From: Berberis thunbergii
Lineage: Eukaryota > Streptophyta > Magnoliopsida > Ranunculales > Berberidaceae
DNA length: 64,000 nt
Assembly: GCA_003290165.1 (NCBI GenBank)
Contig: QNQO01006947.1
Coordinates: 310,001-374,000 of the forward strand
Direction of reading: 5' to 3'
The position numbers and the translations under genes were made by a program. The notes under the pieces were generated by a model. The model was not told the DNA's origin and did not search any database. It saw only the letters and a program-made list of their open reading frames with translations. This document shows, piece after piece, positions 45,561 through 57,700 of the stretch; position 1 is the stretch's first letter, and the number at the start of each line of letters is the position of its first letter.

Positions 45561-46987
45561 GGTAGACTAATTCGATAGGATCCTGTAGAATTGTCTGAAG
45601 TCCCCATTGACCTTCTAGAATCTTTCTCATTGTTGAGTGGGACCACTGAAATAGCTGGGGAGAGAGCATTTAAGGATTATTTCTCTCCACGTTCCAATAA
45701 CACCCCATCTTGCATTGTCTTACCCGAGACCACTGCAAGTAGCTTTGAGCTAAAACCATCAATTATCCACCTTTTGCCTTCCTTTTATGGTCTAGAAAAA
45801 GAGGATCCCTATCTTCATGTCAAAGAGTTTCTTGACATTTGTGCTACTCTAAAATATCCCAATTTTTCTGATGATTCAACTCATCTTAGGCTGTTCCCCT
45901 TTTCTTTAAAAGATAGGGCGTAGTCATGGTTAAACTCCTTATAAACTGGAACCATTGACACTTGGGATGCCATATCAGGAAAATTTTGACAAAATATTTT
46001 CCTATTCATAAAACAAATGCCATCCGAAGAGATATATCTAATTTTCAACAGAAAAAGGGTAAACATTTCTATGAATGTTGGGAAAGATTCAATGAACTCA
46101 TTGCTAGGTATCCCCATTACGGCTTTGAAAAGTGGCGTTTGGTTCAATACTTTCAAGACGCGTTAACCCCTCAAAACCGTCGAATGATTGACGCCACTAG
46201 TGGTGAGTCACTTATGAAGATGAGTGCTAATGAGATTTGGGAATTCTTTGAAGCTATTTTTGAAAATTCTCAACAATGGGATTATTCAAGAAAAGACTCG
46301 GATAGGCTAAAGGGTGGTTTGTATGAAGTAAGGGATACATTATCTACTCCTCATCTTCCTCCTTCTTCAAGGTTGGAAGAAGTTGTAATGACAATGGCAC
46401 AGAAGATTGATGCATATCTGGAAAAGTCTCAGCCATCATTCCAAACCAATGTTTCATTCGAGGTTTGTGCTGCATGTTCAAGTTCTAGTCATTCCACATC
46501 AGTCTGTCACTTGAAAAATGAGTACGCTGCTTATTTTGCTGAGCAAGTCAATGCATTCAATACCTTTAGGCAATCTGGTTATAATCCACACTCAAATTTT
46601 TACAATCCAAGTTTAGCCAAACACCCTAATCTCTCATGGGCCCATGGTCAACATCAAGGAGGCCCAGATGTTATCCCTCAAGCTCCTCGAGCTCCAATTC
46701 TTGCTAATAGGCCTCAATTCAATCAAGATGTACCTCCCTCTAACACTCAGAGTTTACAGGATACATTGAACCGATTTATGCATAGAACAAAAACCATGCT
46801 CGAACAAAACTCTCAGGCTATCATTGAACTAAGAGCTACTTCTCAACAACAATCTCAAGCCATCCAAAAGCTTGAGATGACTGTGAGTCAAATAGCAAGA
46901 TCCTTTCCTGAAAGAGAAGCAGGAAGATTCCCTGGTCAACCCATTCAAAATCCTAAGGGCCAATTCGAAATAGGCAGTGCATCTTAG
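45561..46987 (+). pseudogene. Athila-like gag, broken
   Basis: The first part, open from about 45579 to 45920, has no ATG and carries 'FYGLEKEDPYLHVKEFLDIC' and 'HLRLFPFSLKDRA'. TAG at 45921, TAA at 45942 and a frameshift near 45990 follow. The second part, 45962-46987, is in a new register: 'ILTKYFPIHKTNAIRRDISN', 'FYECWERFNELIARYPHYGF', 'MIDATSGESLMKMSANEIWE'. A polar, Gln-rich C-terminus ends 'FPEREAGRFPGQPIQNPKGQ'. These are the conserved blocks of Athila/Tat gag. The frame ends at a TAG, 46985-46987, in register with the protease ORF. This copy cannot make intact gag. Confidence 0.82.
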
Positions 46988-48598
46988 CCACACAATGAAG
47001 ATGTCAAATCTATCATCACCCTTAGGAATGGAAAACAAGTTGACAACCAAATTAGAATGCCTAATTTGATTGATTCTGAATCCCAATCCATGCCAAAGCA
47101 AGTCACACCTCCATCTGAGAAGGAGGCTGATAAAGCCTCATCTTCTCAAAAGGATCATCATCGTGACTTTGATCCCACCAAGGCATCTTATATGCCTAGA
47201 GCACCATTTCTATCGTGGTTAGTTCCGGTGAAGAAAGGAACAAATGCCAACGATATAATGAAAATTTTTAAACAAGTTCAAATCAATATTCCATTACTCG
47301 AGGCCATTAAGCAAGTTCCCTCTTATGCCAAGTTTTTGAAGGATTTGTGTACACAAAAGCGAAAACTGAATGTGCACAAAAGAGCCTTCCTAACTGAGCA
47401 AGTCAGCTCCATCCTACAACACAAAACCCCACCTAAGTACAGAGATCCTGGTTGTCCAATTATTTCATGTGTGATTGGTGATCATATGATTGGGAAGACA
47501 CTGTTAGATTTAGGGGCTAGTGTTAATCTATTGCCATATTCAATATATGTGCAATTGGGTCTTGGTGAGTTGAAACCAACTCAAGTGACACTGCAATTGG
47601 CAGACAGATCTGTCCGAGTCCCCCGCGGTGTGATAGAGGATGTGATCATTAAGGTTGACACATTTTATTTCCCTGTGGACTTCATAGTTCTTGACACACA
47701 ACCTGTTCACAATCCCTCTAGTCACATTCCAGTCATTTTGGGTCGACCATTTTTTGCCACATCCAATATCATTATTAACTGCAGGAATGAAATTATGAAA
47801 TTGTCATTTGGCAACATGACCATCGAACTCAACGTTTTTAATGTTAGTCAACAACCTCCCGAGCACGAGGATGTTTGTGAAGTTGACATGATTGAGAGTT
47901 CGATGGAGAATTCCTTATTGCAGTCTGTATCAAATGATCCCTTAGCAGCATGTTTGACTCACTTCGATTTAGACTTCGATATTGATGATTCCATTAGGGA
48001 AGTGAATGTTTTGCTTGATTCATCCCCTATTATGGATCCAGGTTACACATGGAAGCCTAAAGTGGAACTCCTTCCACTCAGTGAGTCAAAATTGAACCTT
48101 TCTGCTGATACTATTGGGCTTTCTGACCCATTCCCTTTTCCGCTTGTTCATGATGACCCATTTGACATTTGTCCTCCCAGTGACTTCTACATCAAGTCTG
48201 ATCCTCTGTATTCCTTGGAGAGACTACATGCCATAGGTAGTGTTAATTCTAGGTTTGGGGGTGTTGTTGAGTTGTCTAGATCATCATCTTTGTGCAATTC
48301 ATTTTGTTATGATGAGCCTGTACCACCTGATATATCTATAGACATACCTCTTTCCATCTCTTTAATAGTGACTGACGCTACCTATGCGGATCCCTTGTTC
48401 TTAAGGGATGATTTTAATTTTGACTATCCTATTGTGCAACACATTCAATCTTCCGATTTGACACTAGACATAGGATGTCCATTTTTAGGAGTAGGAAATA
48501 GTCATTTGCAGGATATTCCTGTTGGTGACAACTTTCTGCTCCAAATGACTTCTTTACGACTGCGGGTTCGTTTGCATTTTCTCTATGATTTTGCATGA
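46988..48598 (+). CDS. Athila-like protease ORF with a non-RT C-terminus
   Basis: Open in the gag register from just after the TAG at 46985 to 48598; the first ATG at 47057 gives 513 codons. Order: end of gag ('IITLRNGKQVDNQ'), a conserved linker ('APFLSWLVPVKKGTNANDIM', 'VPSYAKFLKDLCTQKRKL'), and an aspartic protease with the active site in 'TLLDLGASVNLLPYSIY' and 'IPVILGRPFFATSNIIINC'. The linker that normally precedes RT follows ('YTWKPKVELLPLSESK'). Instead of RT come about 180 residues I do not recognise, rich in Asp, Pro and Ser ('DPFPFPLVHDDPFDICPPSD'). The active-site Asp is present. The ORF is unbroken although gag is not. Confidence 0.8.
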   Translation, partial: PHNEDVKSIITLRNGKQVDNQIRMPNLIDSESQSMPKQVTPPSEKEADKASSSQKDHHRDFDPTKASYMPRAPFLSWLVPVKKGTNANDIMKIFKQVQINIPLLEAIKQVPSYAKFLKDLCTQKRKLNVHKRAFLTEQVSSILQHKTPPKYRDPGCPIISCVIGDHMIGKTLLDLGASVNLLPYSIYVQLGLGELKPTQVTLQLADRSVRVPRGVIEDVIIKVDTFYFPVDFIVLDTQPVHNPSSHIPVILGRPFFATSNIIINCRNEIMKLSFGNMTIELNVFNVSQQPPEHEDVCEVDMIESSMENSLLQSVSNDPLAACLTHFDLDFDIDDSIREVNVLLDSSPIMDPGYTWKPKVELLPLSESKLNLSADTIGLSDPFPFPLVHDDPFDICPPSDFYIKSDPLYSLERLHAIGSVNSRFGGVVELSRSSSLCNSFCYDEPVPPDISIDIPLSISLIVTDATYADPLFLRDDFNFDYPIVQHIQSSDLTLDIGCPFLGVGNSHLQDIPVGDNFLLQMTSLRLRVRLHFLYDFA

Positions 48599-50701
48599 CA
48601 TCTTCGCCATTTAAGGGATGTGTTAGTTTTTGTTGTGCTGCATGTAGGTGTTATTATATGTTGGACATATCCTCAACTTTTTTGGTTATTGCTATATGAT
48701 CTAGTCAACATCATGTACTAAGTGTCTAGGTTTGGGGGAGTGTTCGCTATGTTCTTCCTCGTCATTTCATGGTACATCATTTATGAAGAAGAATATATGT
48801 CGGGTTGATGACGTTAAACCAAGAGCTACTGAGAGACAACCCACCTTTTGTTGTAAGAGTGCATGTTGAGTGTGTATTTTATCTATTTCTATTTAACTAA
48901 TTTACAATTCTTTTGTCTCTGAGCTCTCATCAGTGGATTACTTGTGGAAATTGGTAAAATCTTCACCGCGGTAATACTGTTCTAACCTCTTCTCATGTAC
49001 TTATTTAATTCATTTGTCAGAATTATTTTGTTAAACATTGAGGACAATGTTTGGATTAGGTTTGGGGGTAGGGTTCATGAGTCGGTGAATTTTTCGTAGT
49101 GTTTTCTTTTCTTATTCTTAAAAAAATTGCTTTTCTGTCAAGAAAACTTAGTCTTTTGTGATTATGAAAATGGATTTTAAATGTTTTATGCTCAAGAAAA
49201 TTCAAGCCAACTTGACATATTGGATATTGATAAAGACTGAAAGTTTAGTATGATCCTTAAGTTAGATCTAGTTTATAAGATTTTTCAACTCGATTATCTT
49301 TGCACCATGAGCCATGTTAGCATAACTTGAAGTTGATGAATGAAGTATATACTAGAAAACCTTAGAATAATAGTGGAGACTTAACCCTGAAAGTTTTGAA
49401 CCTTTCTATTTTTCCGAGGGTTATACATAAACTCTGATTTTTCTATTTCGTTGATGATCTCATTATTCTCATTTTTCTGATCAATTGCTTTGGGAATGAC
49501 ATCAAAATTGAATTATTACACTAGAACTTCTTGATTTATTCAATTGAGATGTCATAATACTGACCCGTACTTAGGAAATGATCTAGGCATTTTTTCCCTT
49601 TTCTTTAGACCATTAACTAGCCTTTTAACTTACCCATAACATTAACCTTTTGTAGCTTTTTGAGCCTTAGAATAACTTTTATTTGTTAACCCATTAACCT
49701 TTACCCAACTTTTTCTGGGAATGTGTATGGATGGATATACTTGGTGTAAAAAGGGCATTGAAGAGCAAAATATGAGATATTTCATAAATCCTTTATTTCA
49801 AAAAAAAAAAAAATGATTCTTCAATGAGGACAAAGATGTGAGAAAGAAGAAAAAATTGATGGTGCGCAACATTGGTTTATTCTTGACAGCCCTAATTGTT
49901 CGTTGAATGAGTGTATACATTCTTAGAAATTTTTGTTAGAATCCTTTGACATTCCTTATTAACCATTACCCAAGCCCCGTTATAACCCAACAAAGTCCTA
50001 GTTGATCTTAGGTAAAGGTTGGTTCCGTAGATGTGGGGATTTAATAACCAAGACCTATGGTGTTTTATTCAACATTCCCAAAGGTAATTGATATTCCTGT
50101 CCATGAGATCATGTTCATTCCATTCTTGAAAAGTCCGTTCTTCATAATATTATATGTGAGATGATTGTTTCCATTATTTACTCTTTCCTCACATATAAGC
50201 TAAGTGAAATACCAAATCTCTGAGTGCTTTAAATATTGTGAGTGACATGAGATGTTTGAAATTAAAACAAACTTTCTACGGGAGATTTAGTCATTATTTT
50301 ACTTTGAAATGAAGAGTTATGTTGATAATGCTTTTCACACACACACACATTGAGTTGAGGATGATTATGAATTTCTTCTAACTTTTGGAGAATATTAAAT
50401 TATTTGGAGATTTTGATACACGAAAATGACACTGTTGGTTTCTTGCATATCTTGAAGTTTTAAAATAAACACTGTTTGCCCAAGTTTTGTTGAGTAAGTA
50501 ATGTTTGTGGCTAACATTTTCTAGAAACCCTCACGAGACTAGAACTCGCCCCCTAGAGGTAATCTAGGGGTTCAAAGCCTTGTTGCAAGTTTTCAAAGGT
50601 AAGTGCAATCGACGATGTCTGCGAAAGTGAGTTAGGATTTTCTTTTCGATTTTCTTCTTTGTTTTGCTCAAGGACTAGCAAAATATAGGTTTGGGGGTAT
50701 T
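48599..50701 (+). other. 3' untranslated region of the Athila-like element
   Basis: No long frame. 'aggtttggggg' followed by A/G-rich bases occurs three times (about 48728, 49058 and 50690). The last adjoins the 3' LTR and should be the polypurine tract; the others look like relics of internal tracts. RT, RNase H and integrase should lie here in a complete element but are missing. Confidence 0.65.
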
Positions 50702-52501
50702 TGATAATCACATAATTATAACATTTTTTTACCTCTTATTATATTTTTGTTAATCCATGTTTTACTTTATTTTAAATTAATTATTAAATTTTTGTGTTTT
50801 TATAGAATGTGGAGTTGTAATGAAGAAATCAGAGAAAAATGAAATGAACAAATCTCAGACGGTGACTTCAGAGGAAGTGGAGGTGAAAATAGTTTAAGCC
50901 CATAACCTAAGCTCTAAACCAAACCCATAAACTCAAACCCAAAGAATATTCTCCCATTTATCCCATATCAGATTTGATTTTACCTTGATTCACTCCATGA
51001 ATCATCCCTTTATCTCATCTCTATTCATTTTGTTCATTATTTATAAATACAATAGAAAATGAATATGAAGGTGAAGGAGGAGAAGGTAATCAAGCCTCAA
51101 TAGCCAAGATCAAACCCTCTTCCTTCACAAAGTGATTTTCATCACACCCATCTATCCACCATCAGTCTTCACCTCGCCACCGTCCAGCAGCCAACCACCG
51201 AGCACCACCATCATCCATCACAGTCCTTGCGCAACAAAATAGGGAGCATCTCCCTGTTTTCTCGTCACGCTCCTCTCCCCTCCCTGTTCCATCACGCCAC
51301 ACAGCCACCACCACCACCGGAACACGACCCCCCTGTCCTCTCTTATCCACCTCGCCTTCCTTCCTCTGATCAACCTCGGACCAGCTCGCACACCACCACC
51401 GAGAAAGAAGCAGCAAACAGCTAGGAAGCACTCCCTTGTTTCTCTTGCCCGTTCTCGTCCTCCTTCTCGCCTTTCTTTCTCTCTCTCTCGTGGGGCAGTC
51501 ACGACGCCACAAACCAGAACCGGAGGAGCTCTTCCATCCTCCAATCTCGGTCGAGTCCTCCTGAACATCACCGGATCCTCCGATCTCTCACACAACAGCG
51601 ATCTTGCAATAAAAGGTTGAGTTCCCGCCTCTCTCTGTTCAAATCGAAGAAATAGCTCGCGAGGAGCGAAGAGCAACCCTGCCAGAGCCATTCAGAAGGA
51701 AAAAGTGCCCGCGAGGAGCGAAACTCGCTGGAGACGAAGGTGTAGAGATAATGCGATTTTTCTGGCGGGAACCAACTGTTTTTCAAAATAGTTGGCTGTT
51801 TGCAACCTGCTGATCTGCTCAGTACCACCACACCGAGGTGGCGACAAACCAAAAGGGTTGTATAATTTATTTTACTGACTTAAATGCTTAATTGTTAGTT
51901 ACAATTTTATTTCAAAAATTTGATAAATTGCTTTCACTTTTCATGTTCGATTAAAACTTAATATGTTGGGTAGTTAGATTCACATTTTATCAATATTCAA
52001 AGCTTGTGCTAACAAATATTGAGCTTGAACTTTGATTAAGTGTGCCCTAAAAAGACACTTAATGCTTGGTAAGAGTTTATTTGCTTGAGATAAATTGTTC
52101 ATGTTTGACAGAAATTTGATATGATTGGAATTGGATTTTAATGATCACATATTCGGTGTAAGCAAGGGATCCTCTTCCCTAAAGCTTCTCGTTTATAATT
52201 TCAGTAATTTAGATTTAAATATATTTGCTAACTCATCGGTGAGTCCAAACCCCACAAAATCCATCTCATCCATCTTTTCCTTTTATTTTATTTTTAATTT
52301 ATTTTTAGTTTAGTTTTAAAAACACTGTAACCCCACTTTTTTGTAAATTAGTTTAGATAAAATCTAAAATTCAATTGCATTCACTTTCCTCGTGGGATCG
52401 ACCCGTACTTGCTGTTGTCTACTAGTTAGACACCGTGCACTTGCGGTTATTACAAGTGGGTCAAATTACCCTGTTTATTTAAGCCGATTAAACCCGCAAC
52501 A
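50702..52501 (+). repeat. 3' LTR of the Athila-like element
   Basis: Matches 42316-44124 with small indels and scattered substitutions, for example in the first 120 bases and in the GC-rich block. It is followed by GAGCA and then by Copia interior sequence. Confidence 0.9.
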
Positions 52502-53270
52502 GAGCACCAGTTGGTTGGTGTTTGTGCTTTGAAGGTGTCAAATAAAATGGCTGAAATGTCTTCTTCATCGCGTGATGATGGCTATGTGAAAGTCCATGGG
52601 TTCGACATTGTTCGTTTAAATGATATCAAAGTCGATGGTTCGCCTGGGACTCGGTCCGTGAGGTGGAGGTGCAGGCGGCACATTGTTCAGGGGATAGGCA
52701 TAGGTGTAGGATAGCGAGCCAAACCAGGGGGGAGCGAAGGTCCTTCGGGTGAACGATCAAGATCATCCATCGTTCAAGGAGAGTAAGCGCATGGCGGCGA
52801 ACCAGACCAGGTGGAGCATTGCAGGTGTGCGGTCCGCCAGATGAATGATCTAGATTAGGCTCCAGATTCTTGCCGAGGTGGTGTCCGGGAGTATCATACA
52901 AGTCAGGATGAGGTGAAGTTAGTGTGGTGGTTGTGATTAGGTGGAGCCAACAACGCCGGGAATAGTCAAGCCCGTACATTGAGTGTTACCCACAGGACCG
53001 TGGTTGCACATAAGACTCAAGAAGGAGGTGTACTTCGAGATGTTGTAGACTGGTGGATAGATTGTAGGATGTTGTGACGATTCGCGCCAAGGTGGAGATT
53101 GTTGGGATGTAGTTAGCTTGAATAGTCCCACATCAAGTAAGGTTTATAAGGAATTGGTCCATTCCCTAATAGAAACGAGGCCTTTTGGGGAAAACCCTAC
53201 ACCACCTAGACCCGGATGGTAGGCTCAATAGATGGTGGTTAAGTTGGGGATAATATCGTACCTTTTTGAA
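52502..53270 (+). mobile_element. Copia-type interior fragment and a partial LTR
   Basis: The sequence after 52502 completes the primer-site region interrupted at 42315. It contains a short frame from 52511 to 52714 (first ATG; 'MAEMSSSSRDDGYVKVHG' inside it) that does not develop into a recognisable gag. At 53088-53098 there is a purine tract followed at 53100 by TGTTGGGATGTAG, which looks like the start of a different LTR running to about 53270 with 'agtcccacatc'. The Copia interior is therefore mostly lost or recombined. Confidence 0.45.
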
Positions 53271-53753
53271 GCCAAATGTTTTTTTTTTTCCAATAACCAA
53301 AAGGATGTTCCAATGGCTAGCTGGTGAACCTATAGTGGAGGAGATATGTAGGCTGTCATGAGCAATTCACGCCATGTCATGGTCGATGTTGGGAGGCCAT
53401 CCTATCCCATTTAGCAATTTTCCACCATAGAAATATTCAATGGGGTATATATGCAGTTTCAAGTCAAATTTAGAGAACAAGTCATACACAGGACTGATCA
53501 ATAATCAGAGTAAGAAGACCACCCTTAACTGGTTGTGGTTGTGGTCACCAACATCAAGAACTCAAAAACTGTATCTCTGAAGACTAGATACTATTTGGAG
53601 TAGTTATATAATTTAGAGTATCTCCAACAACACCCAATGGATAGCAAAGTAGGCTATTTGTATAAAAAAATGAGGCTGTTGCGAAAGTTTTCAACCACAA
53701 CACATACAAACAATTTGTAACATAGTTTGACCAAGAATTGATATGAACGTAGA
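53271..53753. other. 3' flank of the histidine kinase; no gene seen
   Basis: Short intergenic stretch. The part near 53753 should be the 3'UTR of the minus-strand kinase gene. A poly-T run at 53279-53289 is the only notable local feature. Confidence 0.5.
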
Positions 53754-56610
53754 TCATATGTTTTCATTACTATCAAAAGAACTGATAGCATTCAATAGCT
53801 TTTGAACAGTGATTGGCTTTGTCAGATGGTAATCCATTCCAGCCTGCTTGGTCTTAGCTTCTTCTTCCATATCTTCATGACCAGTGAGTGCTATAATGGG
53901 AATATGGACATCATAGGGTCTCTCCTCCATCCGAATGTGCCTTGTTGTTTCATATCCATTCATTGTTGGCATCTAATAAGAAAAAAAACCTTAATTAAGA
54001 TTTTAGGAAAAAAAATCATTTCAATTATAGTAACTTCAGTTGTATTTTCATTGTAATGCAGTTGTTAGAAATCCTTACCTCGCAGTCCATGAAAACATAA
54101 GCATAAGGAAAATTCTTTGAAGCTCCTTGTTTCATTTTCGCCAGAGCTGAACAAACTTCAACCAGAGCTTGTTGCCCGTCTTCACACAACTCAGTAGTTG
54201 CACCAAGTTTCTTAAGGAGTTTGTCAGCAATCATGCGTAACGTTTGACTATCATCCACAATCAAAACTTTCTTCCCCAGTAAAGGTTTATCCTGAATTGG
54301 GCCTAATTGAATTTCACGCTGTTGATGAGGTATCAAATTCCTAGGAGTAGAAGGGCTTGAATTTCCAGAAGGTTCTCCAGTTTGTGCTATTGGATTGGTT
54401 CTATAACATTGAATTGTTGCTGCACCCCCAAACTCTGGTAGCAATTTCAGAACTTGATATAAGCGAGACCCGTGGAGTGGTCTGCTTACAATTAGTTCAC
54501 AATGAGCCAACATGTTCTCATCAAGTCGTCTTCTTCCAATGTCGGGATTAGGAGTATACAACCACACAACTTTACATAGAGAAACACTGGCATCTCTTCT
54601 AAAACTGTCTAAGATTGAACACAAATCCCCGAACTGATGATCATTATGGAAATTAGCACCATTGAAATCAATAACAATAAGTACAAACTTTGAATTACTT
54701 TTTGAGCTTGTCCTTCTGTGGACTGGTAATATATTATCTCCACCATCTTTGTAACTCATAGATCCATCTTTCGATCCATGACTAGAAGAGTTGCTTAAGT
54801 AGTCACCAAATGAACCTAGCTCAGATTTTCCAGAAGAGCTGAAACTAAAGTGTGATTTGTATTTTATCTTCTTAAGAGTCGAGAGAAGATGGTCCAACCG
54901 GTCTAAAGCCCAGACTCTTATTCCTAGGCTTTGAAAGAACTTTTGTAAGACTCTACTTCTGTCATGTTCTTGAATGAAGAGTACAACATGCGAACCTTTT
55001 GGTACAGGACTTCTCATACTTAGCTCTGGTTCCTGATTTGACTCGATTGTGATGCGGTCATTAAGTAATTTGATATCTTCTCTTTCAGATACAGCAGTAG
55101 AGGTGGTCTCACAAGTGTAAAAGAGCACATTGAGTCTGAAACAAGTTCCTTTTTTGCCAGGCTCTTTATCCACTATTCTAATGTCTCCGCCCATTAGACG
55201 TACCTAGTTCAAGATCAAAACCTTGTCATGGAAACTAATTTAGGTAAAACAAGATGAATGACCTTGTACATGTTCAATAATGATAACCAACAAAAAATTT
55301 CAATGAAATGATTACGTACCAAGGATTGAACTATTCCAAGACCTAAGCCTGTGCCTCCATGTTCAAGAGCAGTTTCTTTCACTTGAACATAGTTCTCAAA
55401 GACAGACTTCCACTTGTCTTTGGGTATTCCTTTTCCTGTATCTTCCACTTCAACCACAACTTCAATTAATTCTTCTTGTAGTTGAGGAGCAGGAACTAGA
55501 CCCAAGTCATTGAAAACTTCACTGTTCTTGTAAATAAAGCGCGAGAAAAAATTCCACAGTCTGGATGTCTTAGGAGCCCGAATTGACTTCCCGAAACTCC
55601 GTTTCTTCACCCAAGAGCGAACAGTTACACTCCCGAGTGATGTAAATTTTATTGCATTATGCAATAAATTATTAAGGATTTGCTTGAACTTCGCAGCATC
55701 GCCTTTAACAAGGGAATGTTTCATAACTGATCCATCGCAAGGATCCAATATAACGTCAATCCCTTTGTTATAACCAACTGGATAATAGAGGTTAACCGCA
55801 TCCTGTAAGAGTTCTGCTAGATCAAACTCTTTCTCTGCAAGTTGCATCTTTCCAGCTTCAAGTTTACTTGTATCAAGTACAGAATTCAGTAGCACTGAAA
55901 CAATTAAAAAAAACGACAATTAAATGAGCAACCAAAACATTATATTTTGATGTCGTAAAATCTGTCTGGTGTATCGAATCTTTCAATTCAAATCTATAAT
56001 TTTGAAGTAAAGTTGGTTTTGAAAGGAAAAATGGATGCTAGATAGAACTTACCAACAAGGTCAGCAACTGATTTGTTCATATGTTTCAAATTCATATACA
56101 ATTCAGAGTTAGGAACAACTTCGGCACTACAAAGGGATATGAGACCATCCAAAGCAGCAAGAGAAGATCGGATGTCGTGGCTAGCACTTGCAAAAGCCAA
56201 ACTCTTGTTCATACCTTTTTGTTCAGCTTGTTGGGTCGCTTCCCTTTGTTTTATAAGTTTAGCAGAAAGGAACGTCTCTCTTCTGAGAATTTTGACAATT
56301 AAGGTCATGAAGAATGTGAAAGAGAGAAGCACTGATCCAAGCAGCAATCCAAGAAGAGCTAGTCTCAGCTTGCTTTTCTTATAAATCCCTTTGCTCATAA
56401 GATGCCATATTGATATCACCAAAGTTGGAATCAAAATCTCTAATAGTACCTGCATTATAGTAAACGTAAAGGGTGTAATGAGCTTACATTGAAGAGAGAA
56501 ACGAAATCATTGTTAACTTAACAAAAAGGTTAGGCTTTTAGAGGAAAGCTTACCAAAGTGAAGAAGAAACATATGGGTCTCAAAGCTATTGACTTCTTTA
56601 ATTTCATCAT
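53754..56610 (-). CDS. CKI1-like hybrid histidine kinase
   Basis: A His-Asp phosphorelay kinase resembling plant CKI1, which feeds cytokinin-type phosphotransfer. Exons: 56610-56554, 56449-56053, 55894-55320, 55203-54079, 53972-53754. GT..AG borders and phases agree; the sum is 2,373 bases, 790 residues. Two membrane helices lie at about residues 12-34 and 47-70. The phospho-acceptor His is residue 110 ('NKSLAFASASHDIRSSLAAL'). The N box is 'FKQILNNLLHNAIKF', G1 is 'VEVEDTGKGIP' and G2 is 'GGTGLGLGIVQSL'. The receiver, about 656-790, has 'KKVLIVDD', acceptor Asp716 in 'YVFMDCE' followed by 'MPTMNGYE', and Lys in 'HLTKPIT'. All catalytic motifs are present. CKI1 proteins usually have a large extracytosolic domain between the helices; only about 12 residues remain here. 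A paralog lies upstream on the same strand. Confidence 0.9.
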
Positions 56611-56612
56611 CT

Positions 56613-57700
56613 CTGCGGCATTAGTAATGAATCAATCAAATTAATATAGTTGCACAGTATGACTATGAGAACATAACTTTTCATTAATGAGAATGTGAGA
56701 GATTTTAAAGGGAAAGAAAACATTATAGAGATTACTGTGACTGTATGACTATATATTTGCAACTTGCGAGCATTTCATGATTTGTAGAATACGATAAACA
56801 GATTATGTACTGACTCCTGTCATGCATTAACCACGCTTAAAACATGGCAAAAAGCATATATTGTGGACATAAATACATCATAGAGTAGACAGTAACTTCA
56901 GTGAATATGTTTTGTTGCAGACAGAATAAGGAAAACAAAAAACGAGGTTGAAGACGGTTATTCATCCCCTTTAATTAAATTCTTTGGTCACTCCTCAAAC
57001 CATTCTATTTTCATATGCAGAGATAAACCATTTAACCCCATCCCTACTCTCCTATTGAAGTCCCTAGACCCCAGAAATTTAGGTTTAATCATAGTGTGTG
57101 TTTATATATCTTGAGGTGGTGACGTTGTACGATCGACAAATTACTTATTTAGAAAGGAAATTAGATATCACAAATATGTTTCTGAAGGGACGATCTATCT
57201 GAGATTGAGCATAACATGTACGAGGTTAGCCACACTAGTACTGCTCAAACTCGGGGATATTAAAGTGCATGATCATACGCACGTAAAGATGATGACCATG
57301 CTTTGCTACTAATCCTACCTTCCTGTTTAACTTGCCCTCTAATGATTTTTTATTCTATGGTCTGTTGTTGTCATACTCTTATCCATTGAGTATATTATCC
57401 ATTGAGTATATTTGAATGAACAAAGTTTGCTTGGACTGATTTTCCTAGAAACAAAAAAATATAGATGAACCACAAAAGCTTTACTTGACAATAACTGCAA
57501 TCTGAAAAATAAACAATTACAAGGGTAATGCATTCTTTCAAGAATACATGATGATTGGACAAAATGTAAATGAAAAGAACAAGAGAAGTTGATGATCATG
57601 TCATGAAGGTGGAACATACCTGAGCGTAGGACTGAAAGAAAGTGAGACAATTTTCGATCAGGAAATGAAGAATTGAAAACTTTCAAATTTCCTTGAAAGG
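56613..57700 (-). other. Probable 5'UTR exon and leader intron of the kinase
   Basis: A donor (CTCAG before GTATGTTCC) ends a possible leader exon at 57620. The acceptor GCAG at 56613 sits two bases before the ATG pair at 56610. The leader intron would be about 1 kb. No upstream ATG in frame is apparent. Weak evidence, based on splice signals only. Confidence 0.4.

Larger units (their letters stand above)
42316..52501 (+). mobile_element. Athila-like Ty3/Gypsy element, non-autonomous
   Basis: The LTRs are 42316-44124 (1,809 bases) and 50702-52501 (1,800 bases). Both start TGATAATCACATAATTATAA and end AAACCCGCAACA. The flanks are GAGCG on the left and GAGCA on the right, a 5-base target duplication with one change. 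The primer site after the first LTR (TGGCACCGTTGCCGGGGA) is of the tRNA-Asp type used by Athila/Tat elements. The interior holds a broken gag and a protease ORF but no reverse transcriptase, RNase H or integrase. Polypurine-like 'aggtttgggggtatt' lies just before the 3' LTR. The LTRs differ at scattered sites, about 8 in the first 120 bases, so the insertion is not recent. Confidence 0.88.

Noticed and set aside
51162..51852. Minus-strand frames of 94-157 codons
   Set aside because: Same GC-rich LTR block in the second LTR; frames differ between the two LTR copies because of indels.
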